A stretch of DNA of 64,000 nt from Rhizobiaceae bacterium (GCA_019635775.1 JAHBYU010000001.1:248001-312000), one strand, 5' to 3'; shown: positions 39,788 through 48,511, counted from the first letter of the stretch. Notes: a model not told the origin generated them from the letters alone. Translations and numbers: made by a program.

Positions 39788-40429
39788 TCAGGAAGACGGT
39801 CTCGGCTTCAGGCCTTCGAGGAAAAGCTGCTCCAGATATCGCGCGGCATCCTCGAAACGCCCTTCGCCGCCACGGTCGGGACCCAATACCGCACGCACCT
39901 GCACGTCGAAATCGGCATAGTGCTGGGTCGTCGCCCAGATGGAGAATATCAGGTGCCAGGGGTCGGCGCGCGCGATCTTGCCGTCGCGCATCCAGCCGCG
40001 AATTATTTCCGCCTTCTCGTCGACCAGTTTTTTCAACTCGCCCTCCAGCAGAGGCATGATGCGGGGCGCGCCCTGAAGCATCTCGTTGGCGAAAAGTCGG
40101 CTCTCGCGCGGATAGTCACGCGCCATCTCCAGCTTGCGGCGTATGTAGCCGCGGAGCTCCGTCAGCGGGTCGCCTACATCGTCAAGTTCGCGAAGCGGGG
40201 CCAGCCATGTGTCCAGGAGCCGATGAAGCACGGTCTCGTGGATGTCTTCCTTGTTCCGGAAGTAATAGAGAAGATTGGGCTTCGACATGCCGGCGGCCTC
40301 GGCGATCTGGTCGATGGTCGATCCGCGAAACCCATTTGTCGAAAAGACATCGAGCGCAGCTTCGAGAATCAGTTCGCGCTTTTCCCGCTGTATCCGGGTG
40401 CGTCTCGGGGCTGAGGCAGCAGTGGTCAC
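39788..40429 (-). CDS. TetR-family regulator, RutR-like
   Basis: DNA-binding regulator, 213 aa. The N-terminal TetR helix-turn-helix spans about 17-63 (ILEAALDVFSTNGFRGSTIDQIAEAAGMSKPNLLYYF). The C-terminal ligand domain resembles RutR, which senses uracil/thymine and controls pyrimidine breakdown (PRESRLFANEMLQGAP, WHLIFSIWATTQHYADFDVQV). It diverges from the aminotransferase gene, whose upstream region contains TTGACC and an inverted repeat matching part of the E. coli RutR operator style. Likely represses the operon to its right and itself; the inducer is inferred, not shown. Confidence 0.85.
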   Translation of the reverse strand: MTTAASAPRRTRIQREKRELILEAALDVFSTNGFRGSTIDQIAEAAGMSKPNLLYYFRNKEDIHETVLHRLLDTWLAPLRELDDVGDPLTELRGYIRRKLEMARDYPRESRLFANEMLQGAPRIMPLLEGELKKLVDEKAEIIRGWMRDGKIARADPWHLIFSIWATTQHYADFDVQVRAVLGPDRGGEGRFEDAARYLEQLFLEGLKPRPSS

Positions 40430-40525
40430 GCCACGTACGATCCACTTCTCTGGCCCAATCCGCTGGACCAGTTTATGTTGATCTGTGGAACGCGCCCGGT
40501 GAAACTCATTTCGTTATCAGTCCCC

Positions 40526-40569
40526 TTGACCGCCTCTTTGGCGGTGCTAACCTTTGTCCATTCGGTCAA
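40526..40569 (+). promoter_or_regulatory. Promoter with embedded palindrome, candidate operator for the RutR-like regulator
   Basis: TTGACC (40526-40531) and TAACCT (40548-40553) are spaced 16 bases as -35/-10. Between them lies a perfect ACCGCC-TCTTT-GGCGGT inverted repeat (40529-40534 with 40540-40545). A further CGGTCAA at 40563-40569 is inverted relative to the TTGACCG at 40526-40532. TTGACC half sites are typical of RutR operators. A repressor here would block the operon promoter. Confidence 0.5.
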
Positions 40570-40648
40570 AATTTGCGTATCACGAAAACGCCGGACGGAC
40601 CAAGCGTTGGCATCACCGCAACGGATTTATTGAAAGGATAGCTTGGTC

Positions 40649-41977
40649 ATGTCGAACAGGCTCAGAGTTACGCCGAACGATCTCAACGCGTTCTGGATGC
40701 CGTTTACCGCCAACCGCCAGTTCAAGCAGGCGCCGCGCATGCTGGCTGCGGCCAAGGACATGCACTACACGACCACTGACGGCCGCAAGATCCTCGACGG
40801 AACGGCCGGTCTGTGGTGCGTGAATGCCGGCCATTGCCGCCCGCTCATCACCGAGGCCATCCAGAAGCAGGCCGCCGAGCTCGACTACGCGCCAGCCTTC
40901 CAGATGGGCCATCCGATCGTTTTTGAACTCTCCAACCGCCTAATCGACATCGCGCCGGCCGGAATGGAGCACGTCTTCTACACCAATTCCGGATCGGAAT
41001 CGGTGGAAACGGCGCTGAAGATCGCGCTCGCCTATCACCGCGCGAAGGGCAACGGCTCGAAGTTCCGTCTCATCGGTCGCGAGCGCGGCTATCACGGAGT
41101 CAATTTCGGCGGCATCTCGGTCGGCGGCATTGTGGCAAACCGCAAGATGTTCGGCACGCTGCTGACCGGTGTCGATCACATGCCGCATACACACAACCTG
41201 GCCAAGAACGCCTTCACCAAGGGCGAGCCCGAGCATGGCGGCGACCTTGCCGACGAACTCGAGCGGATCGTTACCCTGCATGATGCATCCACCGTTGCTG
41301 CCGTGATCGTGGAGCCCGTCGCGGGTTCGACCGGCGTGCTCATTCCGCCGAAAGGCTATCTCAAGCGGCTGCGTGACATCTGCACCAAGCACGGCATCCT
41401 GCTGATCTTCGATGAGGTCATCACCGGGTTTGGCCGCCTCGGCGCTCCCTTCGCGACCGACTATTTCGGCGTCACTCCCGACATGATCACCACGGCCAAG
41501 GGCGTCACCAACGGCGTGGTGCCGATGGGCGCGGTCTTCGTCACCAAGGAGATACACGACGCCTTCATGACCGGGCCGGAGCACCTGATCGAATTCTTCC
41601 ACGGCTATACCTATTCGGGCAATCCGATTGCCTGCGCGGCGGCTCTCGGCACGCTCGACACCTACAAGGAAGAGGGCCTGCTGACGCGCGGCGAGGAGCT
41701 AGGTCCTTATTGGGAAGACGCGCTGCACTCGCTCAAGGGCGAGCCGCACGTCATCGACATCCGCAACATCGGCCTGATCGGTGCGATCGAGCTGGAGCCG
41801 ATCGCAGGCAGCCCGACCAAGCGCGCCTTCTCGGCTTTCGTCAACGCGTTCGAGAAGGGCGCACTGATCCGCACGACAGGCGACATCATCGCCCTTTCGC
41901 CGCCGCTCATCATCACCAAGGGACAGATCAACGAACTGATCGACCATGTTCGCGATGTGCTGCGCACGATAGACTGA
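40649..41977 (+). CDS. Omega-amino acid:pyruvate aminotransferase (beta-alanine:pyruvate type)
   Basis: PLP-dependent class III aminotransferase, 442 aa, moving an amino group from beta-alanine or a similar omega-amine to pyruvate, giving malonate semialdehyde and alanine. Landmarks: NAFWMPFTANRQFKQAPRML at the N-terminus, typical of the beta-alanine group; YTNSGSESVETALK; IFDEVITGFGRLG with the PLP-ring Asp; TTAKGVTNGVVPMGA with the Schiff-base Lys. The ATG at 40649 follows GAAAGGA at a fitting distance; a TTG two codons earlier is less likely. It sits opposite the RutR-like gene and heads the operon that continues with the carbamoyl-amidohydrolase. Confidence 0.93.
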   Translation: MSNRLRVTPNDLNAFWMPFTANRQFKQAPRMLAAAKDMHYTTTDGRKILDGTAGLWCVNAGHCRPLITEAIQKQAAELDYAPAFQMGHPIVFELSNRLIDIAPAGMEHVFYTNSGSESVETALKIALAYHRAKGNGSKFRLIGRERGYHGVNFGGISVGGIVANRKMFGTLLTGVDHMPHTHNLAKNAFTKGEPEHGGDLADELERIVTLHDASTVAAVIVEPVAGSTGVLIPPKGYLKRLRDICTKHGILLIFDEVITGFGRLGAPFATDYFGVTPDMITTAKGVTNGVVPMGAVFVTKEIHDAFMTGPEHLIEFFHGYTYSGNPIACAAALGTLDTYKEEGLLTRGEELGPYWEDALHSLKGEPHVIDIRNIGLIGAIELEPIAGSPTKRAFSAFVNAFEKGALIRTTGDIIALSPPLIITKGQINELIDHVRDVLRTID

Positions 41978-42046
41978 GCTTGACGACCGCCGGGGTGGCG
42001 ACAGGAACCGTTGCCCCGGCGATGAACTGGAATGGAAGGAAACGGA

Positions 42047-43297
42047 ATGGCCGCCCCCGGCGAGAATCTGCGAATCAATTCAGACCGCTTATGGGATTCG
42101 CTGATGGAGATGGCGAAGATCGGCCCCGGCATCGCCGGCGGCAACAATCGCCAGACGCTGACCGACGAGGATGGCGAGGGCCGGCATCTTTTCAAGAAAT
42201 GGTGCGACGAGGCCGGCCTGACGATGGGCGTGGACCAGATCGGCAACATGTTCGCGCGCCGCGAGGGCACCGACCCGGACGCGCTGCCGGTTTATGTCGG
42301 CAGCCATCTCGACACCCAGCCGACCGGCGGCAAGTATGACGGCGTGCTCGGCGTGCTGGGCGCGCTTGAGGTCGTTCGGACGCTGAACGATCTCGATATC
42401 CGCACGAAGCATCCGATCGTCATCACCAACTGGACGAATGAGGAGGGCGCGCGCTTTGCTCCCGCAATGCTTGCCTCGGGGGTCTTTGCCGGCGTGCATA
42501 CGCTGGACTACGCCTATGCGCGCACGGACGGCGAAGGGAAGGTCTTCGGCGAAGAGTTGAAGCGCATCGGATGGCTGGGCGACGAACCGGTCGGCGAGCG
42601 CAAGATGCACGCCTATTTCGAATACCATATCGAGCAGGGCCCCATACTCGAGGCCGAGGACAAGCTGATCGGCGTGGTCACGCACGGCCAGGGCCTGTGG
42701 TGGCTCGAGTTCACGCTGACGGGCAAGGAAGCGCATACCGGCTCCACTCCGATGAACATGCGGATCAACGCCGGCCTTGCGATGTCGCGCATCTTTGAGC
42801 TGGTTCAGAAGGTTGCGATGGACAACCAGCCGGGAGCCGTCGGCGGGGTAGGGCAGGTTCGCTTCTCGCCGAATTCGCGCAACGTGCTTCCGGGCAAGGT
42901 CGTCTTCACCGTCGATATCCGTTCGCCCGACCAGGCCAAGCTCGACCGCATGCGCGCAACCATTGAAGCCGAGGCGGCGAAGATCGCTTCCGACCTCGGT
43001 GTCGGGTGTTCGGTGGAGGCGGTCGGGCATTTCGATCCGGTGACCTTCGATCCTACCCTTGTCGGACGTGTCCGGGCAGCAGCCGAAAAGCTCGGCTATT
43101 CTCACAAGAACATCATTTCCGGCGCCGGCCACGACGCCTGCTGGGCGGCGAAGGTGGCGCCCGCCACCATGATCATGTGCCCGTGCGTCGACGGCCTTTC
43201 TCACAACGAGGCCGAGGAGATATCGCCCGAATGGGCTGCAGCCGGTTGCGACGTTCTCTTCCACGCTGTCGTCGAGACAGCCGTCATCGTCGACTGA
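42047..43297 (+). CDS. Zn-dependent N-carbamoyl-beta-alanine / N-carbamoyl-amino acid amidohydrolase
   Basis: Metallo-amidohydrolase of the M20 family (HyuC/AmaB/beta-ureidopropionase type), 416 aa. It would hydrolyse N-carbamoyl-beta-alanine to beta-alanine, CO2 and NH3, feeding the aminotransferase before it. Two-metal ligands: VGSHLDTQPTGGKYDG (His, Asp), NEEGARFAPAM (Glu), HIEQGP (His) and GAGHDACW (His) near the C-terminus. A dimerisation lid lies about 215-330. The ATG at 42047 has GGAAGG about ten bases upstream. Allantoate amidohydrolases share the fold, so the substrate is a context-based inference. Confidence 0.91.
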   Translation: MAAPGENLRINSDRLWDSLMEMAKIGPGIAGGNNRQTLTDEDGEGRHLFKKWCDEAGLTMGVDQIGNMFARREGTDPDALPVYVGSHLDTQPTGGKYDGVLGVLGALEVVRTLNDLDIRTKHPIVITNWTNEEGARFAPAMLASGVFAGVHTLDYAYARTDGEGKVFGEELKRIGWLGDEPVGERKMHAYFEYHIEQGPILEAEDKLIGVVTHGQGLWWLEFTLTGKEAHTGSTPMNMRINAGLAMSRIFELVQKVAMDNQPGAVGGVGQVRFSPNSRNVLPGKVVFTVDIRSPDQAKLDRMRATIEAEAAKIASDLGVGCSVEAVGHFDPVTFDPTLVGRVRAAAEKLGYSHKNIISGAGHDACWAAKVAPATMIMCPCVDGLSHNEAEEISPEWAAAGCDVLFHAVVETAVIVD

Positions 43298-43309
43298 CGG
43301 CGGCCGCGG

Positions 43310-44203
43310 ATGGACGTCGAAGGCCTCCTTCAGAGCGTCATCCGCTTTTCGAACTTCATGACGTCGCGCCTGATCGTGGCGGGCGTCGTGTTCTATGTCG
43401 CGTCGGGTTTCACCGACATCGGGAGCTCGACGGAAGGCTTCCTGCCCGACATGGAACTGATCAACAATGTGGTGGAGAACTACCAGAACATCTTCGACGT
43501 GCTGGGCGTTTCGGATTTCGCGCTGCTTCTGATCCTGTTCGTCTTCCTCACGACGATCCATCTCATCTACGTCGCCTTCGAACGGGTCGGGAGCTATATC
43601 CCGCCCGCGATCGTGCCGCTGGCGGGCTGGACGGCGATCGACGACGTGACGCTCAGCGCCTTCGATATCCTGCGCGCCGCACGGGGCGAGGAGCACACGG
43701 AGGAAGAGAACCAGCGACTTTACGAGTTCAAGAAGAAGCTCAAGGAGATCGAGCAGGAAATAGACGCGCGCTACAGCAGCGAACTGGCCGGCGAGGAGAC
43801 GGCCTTCCGCATCTCGAAGACCTTCATAGTCTTTTCGCTGGGTGTGTGGATCTACGCGATGCTGGCCGGGACCTATACCGGCGACAAGAACATCCTGCTC
43901 ATCATTCTCACGCTGTCGATCCTGACTGCGCTCTACACGGCCTTTGCAATCTTCAGGAACAACCGTTCGCGGATCACCAATCTGCGCGACGACGTGATCT
44001 ACCAGTTTACCGGGTTTGCACGAATCTGGGCGGCCGACGAGTACCAGAAGCAGATCGCCGACGCCTGCACGCCATCACGCGACCTGAAGCCTGCTACCTT
44101 TGCAGTGCTCGTGCCCGTCTACGGGACGCTCGACGCGTTGATCGCCGACTGGCGGCGCTGGCGGCGCATGAAGCAACTGAAGCGGCTGCGCGAGGAACGA
44201 TGA
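43310..44203 (+). CDS. Unrecognised four-segment membrane protein
   Basis: I do not recognise this 297-aa protein. Hydrophobic segments lie at about 20-37, 69-90, 170-188 and 195-215. Between the second and third is a charged, probably coiled-coil stretch (about 128-158, EENQRLYEFKKKLKEIEQEI). The C-terminus after 215 is cytoplasmic-like and ends strongly basic (DWRRWRRMKQLKRLREER). It starts 12 bases after the amidohydrolase stop and its own stop overlaps the next start by ATGA, so it is within the catabolic/importer operon. Codon use is like the neighbours. Possible roles include a transport accessory protein; none is shown. Confidence 0.8.
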   Translation: MDVEGLLQSVIRFSNFMTSRLIVAGVVFYVASGFTDIGSSTEGFLPDMELINNVVENYQNIFDVLGVSDFALLLILFVFLTTIHLIYVAFERVGSYIPPAIVPLAGWTAIDDVTLSAFDILRAARGEEHTEEENQRLYEFKKKLKEIEQEIDARYSSELAGEETAFRISKTFIVFSLGVWIYAMLAGTYTGDKNILLIILTLSILTALYTAFAIFRNNRSRITNLRDDVIYQFTGFARIWAADEYQKQIADACTPSRDLKPATFAVLVPVYGTLDALIADWRRWRRMKQLKRLREER

Positions 44204-44586
44204 GCAGGTTGCGAGACGTCGTCCTCTTTGCTGCTGCTGTGACGGCTGCACTACTCCTTCCCGTCGCAGCGGCAGAACTCGACATCCCCGGCGACTACGG
44301 AAATGAAGCGGGATGTAATTATGCAAAGACCGGGGACTTCGCGGGAGACGACCTCCTGCTTCTCAAGCGCAAAGAAGTCATGACCTTTGTCACCTCCTGC
44401 AGTTTCGTCCAGATTTTCCCTGCCGAGGCGGACAGCCAGGTCATGATCGTGACCTGCGGCCATGAGGGAGAGGCAGAAACGACGCTCGGGCTCATGCGTG
44501 TGCAAAAGAGCCAGGACGGCATGGACGCCTACCTGATATTCGACGAAACTGGGACAATGTGGGGCAAGGCCGGGCGGTGCTCATGA
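44200..44586 (+). CDS. Small secreted Cys-rich protein, unrecognised
   Basis: A 128-aa protein opening with GAGGA and an ATG that overlaps the previous stop (ATGA). Residues 1-25 are a signal peptide (core LFAAAVTAALLL, cleavage near VAAA). The mature part is about 100 aa with four cysteines (about 39, 67, 86 and 127), enough for two disulfide bonds, and alternating beta-like hydrophobic stretches (VTSCSFVQIF, QVMIVTCGHEG). No known domain is recognised. The same frame stays open far upstream into the preceding genes, but only this start gives a signal peptide. Its stop overlaps the ATPase start by ATGA. Confidence 0.78.
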   Translation: MSRLRDVVLFAAAVTAALLLPVAAAELDIPGDYGNEAGCNYAKTGDFAGDDLLLLKRKEVMTFVTSCSFVQIFPAEADSQVMIVTCGHEGEAETTLGLMRVQKSQDGMDAYLIFDETGTMWGKAGRCS

Positions 44587-45392
44587 CGGTTGCGGAAGCC
44601 AAGGCGCAGGCAGGAACGTCTGTCGTCGACGCGAAGAATCTCGGACTGACGTTCCGGACCAATGACGGGCCCGTTCAGGCCCTTACCGACGTCAACCTGA
44701 CGATAGGCAAGGGTGAGTTCGTTTCCTTCATCGGCCCCTCCGGCTGCGGCAAGACCACCTTTCTTCGTGTCATAGCGGACCTTGAGCAGCCGACCGAAGG
44801 CTCGATCTCCATAAACGGCATGACGCCGCAGCAGGCGCGCGAAAAGCGCGCCTACGGCTACGTGTTCCAGGCGGCTGCGTTGTTTCCATGGCGCAACATC
44901 GCCAAGAACGTGGCGCTGCCGCTCGAGATCATGGGCGTGACCGCGGCAGAGCAGAAGCAACGGATCGCTCGCGTCATGGACCTCGTCAATCTGACCGGTT
45001 TCGAGAACAAGTATCCCTGGCAACTTTCCGGGGGCATGCAGCAGCGCGCATCCATCGCCCGTGCGCTCGCCTTCGATGCCGATCTTCTGCTGATGGACGA
45101 GCCTTTCGGCGCGCTGGACGAGATTGTGCGCGACCATCTCAACAAGCAGTTGCTGGAACTATGGGCGCGTACCGACAAGACGATCTGCTTCGTGACGCAT
45201 TCGATCCCGGAAGCCGTCTACCTCTCGACGCGCATCGTGGTGATGTCACCGCGCCCGGGCCGGGTCACCGACGTGATCGAGTCAACCCTGCCGAAGGAGC
45301 GGCCGCTGGACATCCGTGAGACGCCCGAGTTTCTTGCCATCGCGCACCGTGTCCGTGAAGGGCTGCATGCCGGCCACTCCTATGAGGATTGA
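44583..45392 (+). CDS. ABC importer ATP-binding protein, nitrate/sulfonate/HMP-type
   Basis: ATPase of 269 aa in the SsuB/TauB/ThiZ group: Walker A GPSGCGKTTF at 51-60, signature LSGGMQQR near 149-156, Walker [14 protein letters not shown] near 168-180. The ATG at 44583 overlaps the previous stop (ATGA). It energises the two permeases that follow. With the NMT1/THI5-type receptor at 47440, the module resembles importers for pyrimidine precursors, riboflavin or N-carbamoyl compounds; the neighbouring catabolic genes favour a pyrimidine-derived solute. Confidence 0.9.
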   Translation: MTVAEAKAQAGTSVVDAKNLGLTFRTNDGPVQALTDVNLTIGKGEFVSFIGPSGCGKTTFLRVIADLEQPTEGSISINGMTPQQAREKRAYGYVFQAAALFPWRNIAKNVALPLEIMGVTAAEQKQRIARVMDLVNLTGFENKYPWQLSGGMQQRASIARALAFDADLLLMDEPFGALDEIVRDHLNKQLLELWARTDKTICFVTHSIPEAVYLSTRIVVMSPRPGRVTDVIESTLPKERPLDIRETPEFLAIAHRVREGLHAGHSYED

Positions 45393-45398
45393 GGTTCG

Positions 45399-46277
45399 AT
45401 GAACCGCGTCCGCGACAGCATCGTGCCGGTACTGACCATCCTGGTCGGGCTGGTTGTGGTCTGGTATGTCGCAGCGATCCTGCTCAACGCGCCGTTCCAG
45501 CGTGACCTCGACCGACGTGCCGGCGAGACACCCGGCACCGTCGAGTTCATCGGCAAGACCTTGTCGCAGCCCAAGCCCACCATGCCCGCCCCGCATCAGG
45601 TGGCGCAGGACTTCTTCAAGAACACCTTTCTAAGGAAGATCACGAGCAACCGAAGTCTGGTCTACCATGCGTGGGTAACGCTCTCCTCAACCCTTCTCGG
45701 ATTTCTCTTCGGGACCGCGCTTGGTATTCTGATTGCGGTTGGCATCGTGCATGTTCTGGCTCTCGACAGGAGCCTGATGCCGTGGATCATTGCGTCGCAG
45801 ACCGTGCCGATCCTGGCAGTCGCGCCGATGGTCATTGTCGTCCTGGCCGCGATCGGCATCACGGGATTGATACCGAAATCGTTGATCTCGACCTATCTGT
45901 CGTTTTTCCCGGTAGCGGTCGGCATGGTGAAGGGCCTTCGCTCGCCTGAGCTCATGCATCTGGACCTGATGCACACCTACAATGCCAGCCAGTCGCAGGT
46001 GTTCTGGAAGTTGCGCGTACCCGCGTCGGTGCCATTCCTCTTTGCGTCGATGAAAGTCGCGGTCGCGGCCAGTCTCGTCGGAGCCATCGTCGCCGAATTG
46101 CCGACCGGAGCAGTTGCCGGAATTGGCTCGAAGCTGCTGCAGGCATCCTATTACAGCCAGACGATCGAGATGTGGTCGGCGCTTGTCGCTGGCTCGATCG
46201 TAGCGGCCATTCTGGTCACCGCGGTCGGAATAGTCGGCCGCCTTGTGGACCGATCCATGGGTGCTAGACCGGCATGA
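45399..46277 (+). CDS. ABC importer permease 1 (SsuC/ThiX type)
   Basis: Inner-membrane permease, 292 aa. One N-terminal segment (about 10-28), then a hydrophilic stretch (about 30-75) and five segments of the MetI fold. EAA-type coupling loop around HLDLMHTYNASQSQVFWKLRVP. It begins 6 bases after the ATPase gene and overlaps the next permease start by four bases (ATGA). Two unlike permease genes indicate a heterodimeric channel. Confidence 0.9.
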   Translation: MNRVRDSIVPVLTILVGLVVVWYVAAILLNAPFQRDLDRRAGETPGTVEFIGKTLSQPKPTMPAPHQVAQDFFKNTFLRKITSNRSLVYHAWVTLSSTLLGFLFGTALGILIAVGIVHVLALDRSLMPWIIASQTVPILAVAPMVIVVLAAIGITGLIPKSLISTYLSFFPVAVGMVKGLRSPELMHLDLMHTYNASQSQVFWKLRVPASVPFLFASMKVAVAASLVGAIVAELPTGAVAGIGSKLLQASYYSQTIEMWSALVAGSIVAAILVTAVGIVGRLVDRSMGARPA

Positions 46278-47416
46278 CGCGCTTCCATCCCTCATGGCAG
46301 GCCGTAATCGCGCTGCTCCTCGTCTTTTTGACCGTGCTTCTCGGACCGATGACGCGGCTCGGAGCGCAAGCCGCTTCTGCGTCAGCCTATCCTTATCAGG
46401 GCACTTACGCCCTCATGATCGGTCTAATCGGGCTCGGGGCGCTCGGGTCGTCCCTGAGCCTGCCGCGCAGTGTGGAAGCCATTCTCTTGCTTGTCGTGTC
46501 GCACGGCGTTGCGTGGCTGCTTCTTTCGGGGATCGTCGGTTTCGAGGGGACCGCGCTTGCGCCCTACTATCTGCTTCTGGCTGCAGCCTGGCTTCTAGCG
46601 TGGCGGTGCGTGACGGTCCTGTCCGCCTTGAGGCCGGCAAAGCGGTTTGCAGGCGCGGTGCTGCGTGTTGCCATTCCCTTGATCTTCGGCGTCTGGATCC
46701 TGATCATCTGGGAAGCGGTCGTGCGCGGCGCCGGCATTCCGTTCATCCTGCTCCCGCCGCCCTCGGCCATCGGCGCACGGATCGCGAACTCGCTTCCAAT
46801 CCTCGCGGCCGATGTCAACCAGACCATCTTCAAGGCAGTCCTGTTCGGCTATGTCGTGGGTTGCGGAACGGGTTTTGCTGCTGCCGTGCTGGCCGACCGG
46901 TTCGATTTCCTGCGCCGTGGGCTGCTGCCGATCGGCAACATGGTCTCAGCCCTGCCGATCATCGGGGTGGCACCCATCATGGTCATCCTGTTCGGTTTCA
47001 ACTGGGAATCGAAGGCGGCTGTCGTCATAGTCATGACCTTCTTTCCGATGCTGGTGAACACGGTCGCCGGTCTTGCCGCCTCCGGTCACATGGAGCGCGA
47101 TCTCATGCGCACCTATGCCTCCAGCTACTGGCAGACATTGTTCAAGCTCAGGCTCCCGGCCGCTGCCCCCTTCATCTTCAACGCGCTGAAGATAAACTCC
47201 ACCCTGGCGTTGATCGGGGCCATCGTCGCGGAGTTCTTCGGCACGCCTGTTGTTGGCATGGGGTTCCGCATCTCAACCGAGGTCGGACGCATGAATATCG
47301 ACATGGTGTGGGCCGAAATCGCGGTTGCGGCGCTGATCGGTTCGGTCTTCTATGGGGTAATCGCCCTTGCGGAAAGGGCTGCAACGTTTTGGCATCCGTC
47401 TGTCCGTGGTGGATAG
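46274..47416 (+). CDS. ABC importer permease 2 with extended N-terminal membrane region
   Basis: Second permease, 380 aa, longer than its partner. The first ~140 residues hold about four or five additional membrane segments (ALLLVFLTVLLG, ALMIGLIGLGAL, AILLLVVSHGVAWLLLSGIVG, LLLAAAWLLAW) before the MetI fold at about 170-375. The EAA loop is around MERDLMRTYASSYWQTLFKLRLP. Start overlaps the previous stop (ATGA). The receptor gene follows after 23 bases. Confidence 0.9.
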   Translation: MTRFHPSWQAVIALLLVFLTVLLGPMTRLGAQAASASAYPYQGTYALMIGLIGLGALGSSLSLPRSVEAILLLVVSHGVAWLLLSGIVGFEGTALAPYYLLLAAAWLLAWRCVTVLSALRPAKRFAGAVLRVAIPLIFGVWILIIWEAVVRGAGIPFILLPPPSAIGARIANSLPILAADVNQTIFKAVLFGYVVGCGTGFAAAVLADRFDFLRRGLLPIGNMVSALPIIGVAPIMVILFGFNWESKAAVVIVMTFFPMLVNTVAGLAASGHMERDLMRTYASSYWQTLFKLRLPAAAPFIFNALKINSTLALIGAIVAEFFGTPVVGMGFRISTEVGRMNIDMVWAEIAVAALIGSVFYGVIALAERAATFWHPSVRGG

Positions 47417-47439
47417 GCGCACTTCAGAGGGTAAACGCA

Positions 47440-48411
47440 ATGAAAAAAACGATTGTTTCCATGCTCGCGGGCGTGATGTCGCTCGCCGCGGCTCAGGCTA
47501 TGGCCGCCGACAAGGTTACGCTCCAGCTGAAATGGGTCACGCAGGGCCAGTTCGCGGGCTACTACGTCGCCAAGGACAAGGGCTTCTACGAGGAAGAGGG
47601 CCTTGACGTGGAGATCAAGCCGGGCGGCCCCGACATCGCGCCGGAGCAGGTGATCGCCGGCGGCGGCGCGGATGTCATCGTCACCTGGATGGCGGCTGGC
47701 CTTGCCGCGCGCGACAAGGGTGTCAACCTGATCAACATAGCCCAGCCGTTCAAGAAGGCAGGCATGCAGCTTGTGTGCCCGGCCGACGGACCGGTGAAGA
47801 CCGAGGCGGATTTCAAGGGCAAGACGCTGGGCGTCTGGTTCTTCGGCAACGAATATCCGTTCTATGCGTGGATGAACAAGATCGGCATGCCTACCGAAGG
47901 TGGCCCCGATGGCGTCACCGTCCTGAAGCAGAGCTTCGACGTTCAGCCGCTGATCCAGAAGCAGGCGGACTGCATTTCGGTCATGACCTACAACGAGTAC
48001 TGGCAGCTTATCGACGCCGGCTACAAGCCTGAGGATCTGATCGTCTTCAACTACACCGCGATGGGCAACGACCTTCTCGAAGACGGCCTTTATGTGCTTG
48101 AGGAGAACCTCAAGGATCCGGCCTTCGAGGAAAAGATGGTCAAGTTCGTCCGTGCCTCGATGAAGGGCTGGAAATACGCCACCGAGAATCCTGACGAGGC
48201 AGCCGAAATCGTCGTTGAAAACGGTGGCCAGGACGAAAACCACCAGAAGCGCATGGTCGGCGAGGTGGCCAAGCTGATCGACAACGCCGACGGAAAGCTG
48301 ATCCCCGAGGCCTATGACCGTACGGCCAAGGCCCTGCTGGACCAGAAGATCATCTCCAAGCCGGCCGAGGGCGGTTACACGACCGCGATCACCGACAAGG
48401 CGATGCAGTAA
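47440..48411 (+). CDS. ABC importer substrate-binding protein, NMT1/THI5-like
   Basis: Periplasmic receptor, 323 aa, with signal peptide (about 1-22, MKKTIVSMLAG..., cleavage after AQAMA). The family block VTLQLKWVTQGQFAGYYVAKDKGFYEEEGL at the mature N-terminus marks the NMT1/THI5-like fold used for HMP pyrimidine, riboflavin and related heterocycles. AGAGG lies before the ATG at a good distance. The reading frame continues upstream through permease 2 but not as a gene. It is the last gene of the operon; a strong terminator follows. Confidence 0.92.
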   Translation: MKKTIVSMLAGVMSLAAAQAMAADKVTLQLKWVTQGQFAGYYVAKDKGFYEEEGLDVEIKPGGPDIAPEQVIAGGGADVIVTWMAAGLAARDKGVNLINIAQPFKKAGMQLVCPADGPVKTEADFKGKTLGVWFFGNEYPFYAWMNKIGMPTEGGPDGVTVLKQSFDVQPLIQKQADCISVMTYNEYWQLIDAGYKPEDLIVFNYTAMGNDLLEDGLYVLEENLKDPAFEEKMVKFVRASMKGWKYATENPDEAAEIVVENGGQDENHQKRMVGEVAKLIDNADGKLIPEAYDRTAKALLDQKIISKPAEGGYTTAITDKAMQ

Positions 48412-48430
48412 GCGTCTGACATATCGGGGG

Positions 48431-48456
48431 AAAGGGGCGGGCAACCGCCCCTTTTT
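48431..48456 (+). terminator. Rho-independent terminator of the importer operon
   Basis: AAAGGGGCGG (48431-48440), loop GCAA, then CCGCCCC (48445-48451) and five T residues (48452-48456). The GC stem of 7 bp can be lengthened by A-T pairs. It lies 19 bases after the receptor stop. Confidence 0.92.
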
Positions 48457-48511
48457 CATTTCTTAAGTACTGTAGGGAAAACTGCCTGGAACACCCATCC
48501 GGAGACGTCCC

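Noticed and set aside
42089-43696. 535-codon minus-strand frame across the amidohydrolase and membrane protein genes
   Set aside because: It spans two well-supported plus-strand genes and shows no domain.
43006-44199. Upstream extension of the small secreted protein frame through two genes
   Set aside because: Out-of-frame read-through of real genes; the ATG at 44200 with GAGGA and a signal peptide is the better start.
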